Part shown: piece after piece, positions 58,443-64,000 of the stretch
Numbering within the stretch: the first letter of the stretch is position 1
How the letters are laid out: every line of letters starts with the position of its first letter
Assembly (NCBI GenBank): GCA_037389465.1
Contig: JAZARR010000192.1
Span: 30,992-94,991, forward strand
Length of the DNA: 64,000 bases
Source: Baylisascaris procyonis
Taxonomy: Eukaryota; Nematoda; Chromadorea; Rhabditida; Ascarididae
Direction of reading: 5' to 3'
Translations under genes and position numbers: made by a program
Notes under the pieces: generated by a model
The model's database searches: none
What the model saw: only the letters and a program-made list of their open reading frames with translations
Told to the model about the DNA's origin: nothing

Positions 58443-59617
58443 AAGATAGCCTAAGTATTGGTAAGTCTAAGTCGGAGATAGGCCTAAACTAAGGTAATCC
58501 TATGACTAAGCCTAACCTAAGCCTAAGCCTTTGGTCTGTAAGCCTAAGCCTAAGTCTAACCTAAGCGTAAGCCTAAGCCTAAGCCTAAGCCTAAGCCTAA
58601 GCCTAAGCCTAAAGCCTTGCCTAAGCCTAAGCTTAAGAATACGTTAGCCTAAGCCAAAGCCTAAGCCAAAGCCTAAGCCTAAGCCTAAGCCTAAGCCTAA
58701 GCCTAAGCCTTATGGTAAGCCTAAGGATAAGCCAAGTATAAGCCTGTTGCCAAAGCCTAAGATAAGATTAAGGGAAGCCTAAGCCTAAGCCTAAGTCTTA
58801 GCCGAACCTGAGCGTTCCTAAGCCTAAACCTAAGCCTAACACAAGCTTAAGCCTAAGCGTATTCCTTTCCTAAGATATGCCAAAGCCTAAGCCTAAGCCT
58901 GCCTAAAGATAATCCTAAGCCTAAGCCTAAGTTAGATTATGAGGAGGAGCCTAAGAATAAGCCTGAGGTGAGGTTTAAGTAAGCCTGCCTAATTATTGCC
59001 TAAGCCTAAGTAGGCCTAAGCCTAAGCCTAAGCCAAGTCTAAGCCAAACCTAAGTTGAGTGAGCCTAAGCCTAAGTAAGCCTTAGCCAGCATAAGCCGTA
59101 AATACCTAAGAAAAGTAATCCCAGCCTAAGCAAGCCTAAGCCTAAGCGTTTTTCAAGCCTAATTAAGCCTGGCCTAAGGGTAAGCCTGGGCCTGGGCCTG
59201 CCTCGTGTATTGGAAGCCTAAGCCTAAGAAAACCCTAAAGCCTTGCCTAAGCCTAAGCTAAGCCTAAGGTGAGCCTAAGTAAGCCTAAGGAAGCCTAAGC
59301 CTAAGTTAAGCCTAATTTGCGCCTAAGCCAAGTTTGAGCCAAGCCTTGCCAAGCCTAAGCAAAGCCGAAGCCTAAGCCTTTGCCTAACCTAAAGCCTTTG
59401 CTAAGTAGAGAGTAATTCCTAAGCCAAGCCTAAGTCTGCCTTTATCCAAGCCTAATTAAGGTGGCCTAAGGTAAGCCTAAGTCTGCCTCGGGTAAGCCTA
59501 AGCCTAAGTAAGCCTAAGCCTAAGCCTAATAAAAGCTAAGCCTTAGCCTAAGCCTAAGGAAGCCTAACCTAAGCCTTAGCCCGAGCCTAAGCCTTTTCCT
59601 TACCTAATCCTAAGCCT

Positions 59618-59917
59618 AAGGCTGAGCTTGATTTAATACTAAGCCGAAGCATAAGCGTAGCGTAAGCCTAAGCCTAAGCGTAAGCCAAGCCTAAGCCTGA
59701 CTAATCCTAACCCGAAAGGTAATTTTAACCCTTGGTCTAAGCAAGCTGTAAGTGCAGCCTAACCTAAGTAAGGTTAAGCCTAAGCCTAAGCCTAAGGCTA
59801 ACCGGTCCTAAGTCTAGCCTAAAGCCTTAGCCTAAGCCTTCCTTGCCTACGCCTAAGCCTAAGTGAAATCCAACCTAAGCCTATGCCTAAGGCTAAGCCT
59901 AATTTAATACTAAGCCT
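59618..59917 (+). repeat. Direct duplication, offset 271 bp, marked by ATTTAATACTAAGCC
   Basis: The segment AAGGCTGAGCTTGATTTAAT (59618) recurs as AAGGCTAAGCCTAATTTAAT (59889), each followed by ACTAAGCC, at a constant offset of 271 bp. Upstream of each lies a similar AAGCC plus TTCCTT string (about 59590 and 59836). Three substitutions separate the marked copies. This is a local tandem duplication in the degenerate zone, older than those past 60.3 kb judging by divergence. Confidence 0.55.
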
Positions 59918-60518
59918 AGTCTAAGCCAAGCCAAGCGTAAGCCGAAGCTAAGCCTAAGCCTAAACCTAAGCCTGAGGTAAGCCTTTAGCCTAATGCCTAA
60001 GCCTTAGCCTTCGCCTAAACCTAAGCCTAAGCCTAAGCTTAAGCCTAAGCGCTAAGCCTAAGCCTAAGCTTAAGCCTAAGCCTAAGCCTAAGCCTAAGCT
60101 AAGCCTGAGCCTATGCCTAAGCCTAAGCCTCTGCCTAATCCTAAGCTTCTGCCTATGCCTAAGCTTTTGCATAAGCCTAAGCCTAAGCAAGCCTAAGCCT
60201 AAGCCTAAGCATAAGCCTAAGACGAGCTAAGCCTAAGCGTAAGTATAAGAATAAGCCTAAGCCTAAGCATAACCTGCCTAAGCCTAAGCCTAAGCCAAGC
60301 CCGCCTAACCTTAGCAAGGTAAGCCTAAGCCTAAGCCTAAGCCTAAGCCTAAGCCTAAGCCTAAGCCTAAGCCGAAGCCTAAGCCTAAGCCTAAGCCTAA
60401 GCCTAAGCCTAAGCCTAACCCTAAGCCTAACCCTAAACTTAGCCTAAGCCCAAGCCTAAGCCTAACCCTAAGCCTAAGCCTAAGCCTAAGCCTAAGCCTA
60501 AAGCCTAAGCCTAAGCCT

Positions 60519-62011
60519 ATGCCTAAGCATAAGCCTAAAGCCTAAGCCTAAGCCTAAGCCTAAGCCTAAGCCTAAGCATAAGCCTAAGCCTAAAGCCTAA
60601 GCCTAAGCCTAAGCCTAAGCCTAAGCCTAAGCATAAGCCTAAGCCTAAGCCTAAGCCTAAGCCTAAGCCTAAGCCTAAGCCTAAGCATAAGCCTAAGCAT
60701 AAGCCTAAGCATAAGCCTAAGCCTAAGCCTAAGCCTAAGCCTAAGCCTAAGCCTAAGCCTAAGCCTAAGCCTAAGCCTAAGCCTAACCTAAGCCTAAGCC
60801 TAAGCCTAAGCCTAAGCCTAAGCCTATCCCTAAGCCTAAGCATAAGCCTAAGCCTAAGCCTAAGCCTAAGCCTAAGCCTAAGCCTAAGCCTAAGCCTAAG
60901 CCTAAGCCTAAGCCTAAGCCTAAGCCTAAGCCTAAGCCTAGGCCTAAGCCTATGTTTACGCCTATGCCTAAGCCTAATCCATAAGCCTAAGAGCGATAAA
61001 CACAAGTATAAGCCTAAGCCTAAGCCTAAGCCTAAGCCTAAGCCTAAGCCTAATTCTAGGCCTAAGCCTAAGCCTAAGCCTAAGCAATAAGCATATGTAT
61101 AGTCCTAAGCACAAGCCTAAGAATAAGCCCAAGAAAAAGTCTAAGCCTAAGCCTAAGCCTAAGCCTAAGCCTAAGCCTAAGCCTAAGCCTAAGCCAAACC
61201 TAAGCCTAAGCCTAAGCCTAAGCCTAAGCCTAAGCCTAAGCCTAAGCCTAAGCCTAAGCCTAAGCCTAAGCCTAAGCCTAAAGCCTAAGCCTAAGCCTAA
61301 GCCTAAGCCTAAGCCTAAGCCTAAGCCTAAGCCTAAGCCTAAGCCTAAAGCCTAAGCCTAAGCCTAAGCCTAAGCCTAAGCCTAAGCCTAAGCCTAAGCC
61401 TAAGCCTAAGCCTAAGCCTAAGCCTAAGCCTAAGCCTAAGCCTAAGCCTAAGCCTAAGACTAAGCCTAAGCCTAAGCCTGAGCCTAAGCCTAAACCTAAG
61501 CCTAAGCCTAAGCTTAAGCCTAAGCCTAAGCCTAAGCCTAAGCCTAAGCCTAAGCCTAAGCCTAAGCCTAAGCCTAAGCCTAAGCCTAAGCCTAAGCCTA
61601 AGCCTAAGCCTAAGCCTAAGCCTAAGCATAAGCCTAAAGCCTAAGCCTAAGCCTAAGCCTAAGCCTAAGCCTAAGCCTAAGCCTAAGCCTAAGCCTAAGC
61701 CTAAGCCTAAGCCTAAGCCTAAGCCTAAGCCTAAGCCTAAGCCTAAGCCTAAGCCTAAGCCTAAGCCTAAGCATAAGCCTAAGCATAATCCTAAGCCTAA
61801 GCCTAAGCCTAAGCCTAAGCCTAAGCCTAAGCCTAAGCCTAAGCCTAAGCCTAAGCCTAACCCTAAGCCTAAGCCTAAGCCTAAGCCTAAGCCTAAGCCT
61901 AAGCCTATCCCTAAGCCTAAGCATAAGCCTAAGCCTAAGCCTAAGCCTAAGCCTAAGCCTAAGCCTAAGCCTAAGCCTAAGCCTAAGCCTAAGCCTAAGC
62001 CTAAGCCTAAG
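60519..62011 (+). repeat. Duplicated block inside the inner array, offset about 1.08 kb
   Basis: A series of marker variants occurs twice in the same order: CATAAGCCTAAAG (60528 and 61627), CATAAGCCTAAGCATAA (60686 and 61772), TAACCTAAG or TAACCCTAAG (60784 and 61858), and TATCCCTAAGCCTAAGCATA (60825 and 61906). The offsets are 1099, 1086, 1074 and 1081 bp, so the blocks match while the hexamer filler between markers has gained or lost a few units. Element copy C (60937-61142) lies between the two blocks. Confidence 0.7.
60937..61142 (+). repeat. Subtelomeric interspersed element, copy C
   Basis: The left module reads CCTAGGCCTAAG, TATGTTTACGCCTATGCC, AATCCATAAGCC and GAGCGATAAACACAAGTATA (60991-61010). 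The spacer is plain hexamer with AATTCTAGGCCTAAG near 61054. The 60-bp core occupies 61083-61142 and is identical to those of copies D and E. The outer left part found in A and E (GCGTAAACGTAAG) is missing. An ATG inside the core (61095) opens an 86-codon frame starting [16 protein letters not shown] that then becomes Pro-Lys and Ser-Leu repeats; see the finding on this frame for why it is not called a gene. Confidence 0.85.
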
Positions 62012-63376
62012 CTAAGCCTAAGCCTCAGCCTAAGCCTAAGCCTAAGCCTAAGCATAAGCCTAAGCCTAAGCCCAAGCTTAAGCCTAAGCCTAAGCCTAAG
62101 CCTAAGCCTAAGCCTAAGCCTAAGCCTAAGCCTAAGCCTAAGCCTAAGCCTAAGCCTAAGCCTAAGCCAAAGCCTAAGCCTAAGCCAAAGCCTAAGCCTA
62201 AGCCTAAGCCCTAAGCCTAAGCCCTAAGCCCTAAGCCTAAGCCTAAGCCTAAGCCTAAGCCTAAGCCGAAGCCTAAGCCTAAGCCTAAGCCTAAGCCTAA
62301 GCCTAAGCCTAAGCCTAACCTAAGCCTAAGCCTAAGCCTAAGCAATAAGCATATGTATAGTCCTAAGCACAAGCCTAAGAATAAGCCCAAGAAAAAGTCT
62401 AAGCCTAAGCCTAAGCCTAAGCCTAAGCCTAAGCCTAAGCCTAAGCCCAAGCCTAAGCCTAAGCCTATGCCTAAGCCTAAGCCTAAGCCTAAGCCTAAGC
62501 CTAAGCCTAAGCCTAAGCCTAAGCCTAAGCTTAAGCCTAAGCCTAAGCCTAAGCCTAAGCCTAAGCCTAAGCCTAAGCCTAAGCCTAAGCCTAAAGCCTA
62601 AGCCTAAGCCTAAGCCTAAGCCTGAGCCTAAGCCTAAGCCTAAGCCTAAGCCTAAGCCTAAGCCTAAGCCTAAGCCTAAGCCTAAGCCTAAGCCTAAGCC
62701 TAAGCCTAAGCCTAAGCCTAAGCCTAAGCCTAAGCCTATCCCTAAGCCTAAGCCTAAGCCTAAGCCTAAGCCTAAGCCTAAGCCTAAGCCTAAGCCTAAG
62801 CCTAAGCCTAAGGCTAAGCCTAAGCCTAAGCTAAGCCTAAGCCTCAGCCTAAGCCTAAGCCTAAGACTAAGCATAAGCCTAAGCCTAAGCCCAAGCTTAA
62901 GCCTAAGCCTAAGCCTAAGCCTAAGCCTGAGCCTAAGCCGAAGCCCTAAGCCTAAGCCTAAGCCTAAGCCTAAGCCTAAGCCTAAGCCTAAGCCTAAGCC
63001 TAAGCCTAAGCCTAAGCCAAAGCCTAAGCCTAAGCCAAAGCCTAAGCCTAAGCCTAAGCCCTAAGCCTAAGCCTAAGCCTAAGCCTAAGCCTAAGCCTAA
63101 GCCTAAGCCTAAGCCTAAGCCTAAGCCTAAGCCTAAGCTAAGCCTAAGCCTAAGCCTAAGCCTAAGCCTAAGCCTAAGCCTAAGCCTAAGCCTAAGCCTA
63201 AGCCTAAGCCTAAGCCTAAGCCTAAGCCTAAGCCTAAGCCTAACCTAACCCTAAGCCTAAGCCTAAGCCTAAGCCTAAGCCTAAGCCTAAGCCTAAGCCT
63301 AAGCCTAAGCCTAAGCCAAAGCCTAAGCCTAAGCCAAAGCCTAAGCCTAAGCCTAAGCCTAAGCCTAAGCCCTAAG
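61906..63376 (+). repeat. Second duplicated block, offset about 0.82-0.85 kb, with a local 0.3-kb repeat
   Basis: Marker variants recur in the same order: TATCCC (61906, 62737), CCTCAG (62023, 62842), GCATAAG (62052, 62871), CCCAAGCTTAAG (62071, 62890), CCAAAGCCTAAGCCTAAGCC (62167, 63017) and GCCCTAAG (62208, 63058). The offsets are 831, 819, 819, 819, 850 and 850 bp. The last two markers occur a third time at 63316 and 63369, giving a further offset of 299-311 bp. The 12-bp steps (831 versus 819, 311 versus 299) are two hexamers, consistent with filler slippage. Copy D of the element core lies between the blocks. Confidence 0.72.
62341..62400 (+). repeat. Subtelomeric interspersed element, copy D (core only)
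   Basis: A complete 60-bp core, identical base for base to cores C (61083) and E (63889). The left module with TATGTTTACG and GAGCGATAAAC is absent. The preceding 40 bases are plain hexamer except for one unit lacking its G (AACCTAAG). The ATG inside it (62353) opens an 82-codon frame that reads [16 protein letters not shown] and then Pro-Lys repeats. Confidence 0.85.
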
Positions 63377-63703
63377 CCTAAGCCTAAGCCTAAGCCTAAG
63401 CCTAAGCCTAAGCCTAAGCCTAAGCCTAAGCCTAAGCCTAAGCCTAAGCCTAAGCCTAAGCCTAAGCCTAAGCCTAGCCTAAGCCTAAATATAAGCCTAA
63501 GCCTAAGCCTAAGCCTAAGCCTAAGCCTAAGCCTAAGCCTAAGCCTAAGCCCTAGGCCCAAGCCTAAGCCTAAGCCTAAGCCTATGCCTAAGCCTTAGCC
63601 TAAGCCTAAGCCTAAGCCTAAGCCTGAGACTAAGCCTAAGCCTAAGCCTAAGCCTAAGCCTAAGCCTAAGCCTAAGCCTAAGCCTAAGCCTAAGACTAAG
63701 CCT

Positions 63704-63948
63704 AAGCGTAAACGTAAGCCTAGGCCTAAGCCTATGTTTACGCCTAAGCCTAAGCCTAATCCATAAGCCTAAGAGCGATAAACATAAGTATAAGCCTAAG
63801 CCTAAGCCTAAGCCTAAGCCTAAGCCTAAGCCTAAGCCTTAGCCTAAGCCTAAGCCTAATTCTAGGCCTAAGCCTAAGCCTAAGCCTAAGCAATAAGCAT
63901 ATGTATAGTCCTAAGCACAAGCCTAAGAATAAGCCCAAGAAAAAGTCT
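63704..63948 (+). repeat. Subtelomeric interspersed element, copy E (most complete)
   Basis: The left edge shows AAGCGTAAACGTAAGCC (63704-63720), then TAGGCCTAAGCC, TATGTTTACGCC, AATCCATAAGCC and GAGCGATAAACATAAGTATA (63773-63792). The spacer is hexamer with one TTAGCC and AATTCTAGGCCTAAG near 63858. The core is at 63889-63948 and identical to C and D. It is the longest copy and the best reference for the family. The open frame from the core ATG (63901) stops at a TAG at 63985 after 28 codons. Confidence 0.87.
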
Positions 63949-64000
63949 AAGCCTAAGCCTAAGCTTAAGCCTAAGCCTAAGCCTTAGCCTAAGCCTAAGT

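Larger units (their letters stand above)
56901..60319. repeat. Degenerate telomeric repeats, inner flank
   Basis: Hexamer derivatives dominate again, with runs of intact CCTAAG up to about eight units (for example near 58570-58610 and 58675-58710), separated by altered units and short insertions. Recognisable internal duplications include TTGCCTAAGCCTTTGCCTAA at 57191 and 57641, and a block carrying ATTTAATACTAAGCC at 59631 and 59902. It contains element copy B (58220-58442) and the fragment G (56902-56933). Orientation of intact units matches the terminal array throughout. No coding region is supported; the 66-codon minus-strand frame at 59990-60190 is an Arg-Leu reading of the hexamer. Confidence 0.8.
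60320..64000 (-). repeat. Interstitial telomere-like array with higher-order organisation
   Basis: Past the degenerate zone the CCTAAG hexamer becomes nearly regular again and continues to the window edge, in the same orientation as the terminal array. Variant units here differ in kind from those in the terminal array: AAGCATAAG, AAAGCC, GCCAAAGCC, GCCCTAAG, TATCCCTAAG and CCTCAG recur in fixed order. They form duplicated blocks separated by plain hexamer filler of varying length. Element copies C, D and E are embedded in it. All long open frames (Arg-Leu, Gly-Leu, Pro-Lys, Ser-Leu repeats) are readings of the hexamer. The array runs off the end, so its full length is unknown. Confidence 0.88.

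Noticed and set aside
61345..62055. 236-codon minus-strand frame of Arg-Leu and Gly-Leu repeats, and similar frames at 60535-61005, 61634-61924, 62217-62450, 62338-62874, 63133-63561 and 63756-63938
   Set aside because: All are hexamer translations that change repeat type at each indel. Composition and frame switching follow the repeat variants and show no domain.

Overview
The window reads as the left end of a linear eukaryotic chromosome, most likely from a nematode. Almost every base is the hexamer CCTAAG (GCCTAA) on the + strand, which is TTAGGC on the complementary strand. TTAGGC is the telomere repeat known from Caenorhabditis, Ascaris and most other nematodes with simple telomeres. The C-rich strand runs 5' to 3' away from base 1, as expected when base 1 is the outer end. 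I cannot name a genus.

Layout: (1) 1-19600 is a hexamer tract with no variant that I can see. (2) 19601-43386 is the same array with about fourteen isolated one-base changes, mostly indels. (3) 43387-53105 is still a telomeric array, but variant units become frequent, with clusters at 46.07-47.12 kb and 48.49-49.44 kb. (4) From about 53106 the register breaks down. 53.1-55.1 kb is degenerate hexamer, 55.1-56.9 kb is the most diverged island with up to about 100 bp free of hexamers, and 56.9-60.3 kb is degenerate hexamer again. (5) From 60320 to the window end the hexamer array becomes clean again, in the same orientation. There it is organised into locally duplicated blocks and interrupted by a non-random sequence element.

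No protein-coding gene can be supported. The long open frames are a property of the hexamer. Four of its six frames have no stop and translate as Ser-Leu, Pro-Lys, Leu-Gly or Arg-Leu dipeptide repeats; the other two hit a stop in every unit. The only open frame with mixed composition (56617-56865) has no recognisable domain and is partly made of hexamer remnants. No complete RNA gene was found; one 16-base stretch at 56065 resembles a tRNA D-arm but lacks the rest of a tRNA.

The most interesting structure is an interspersed subtelomeric element of about 205-245 bp, present as full or nearly full copies near 54.1, 58.2, 60.9 and 63.7 kb and as partial copies near 54.9, 56.9 and 62.3 kb, always in the same orientation. 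Its 60-bp right-hand core is identical in the three inner copies, has four mismatches in the outer copy at 54.3 kb, and is built on the hexamer register with all deviations in one half of the hexamer. Nested duplications with offsets of about 1.08 kb, 0.83 kb and 0.30 kb surround it. Positions and counts come from reading by eye; a self-alignment would refine them.
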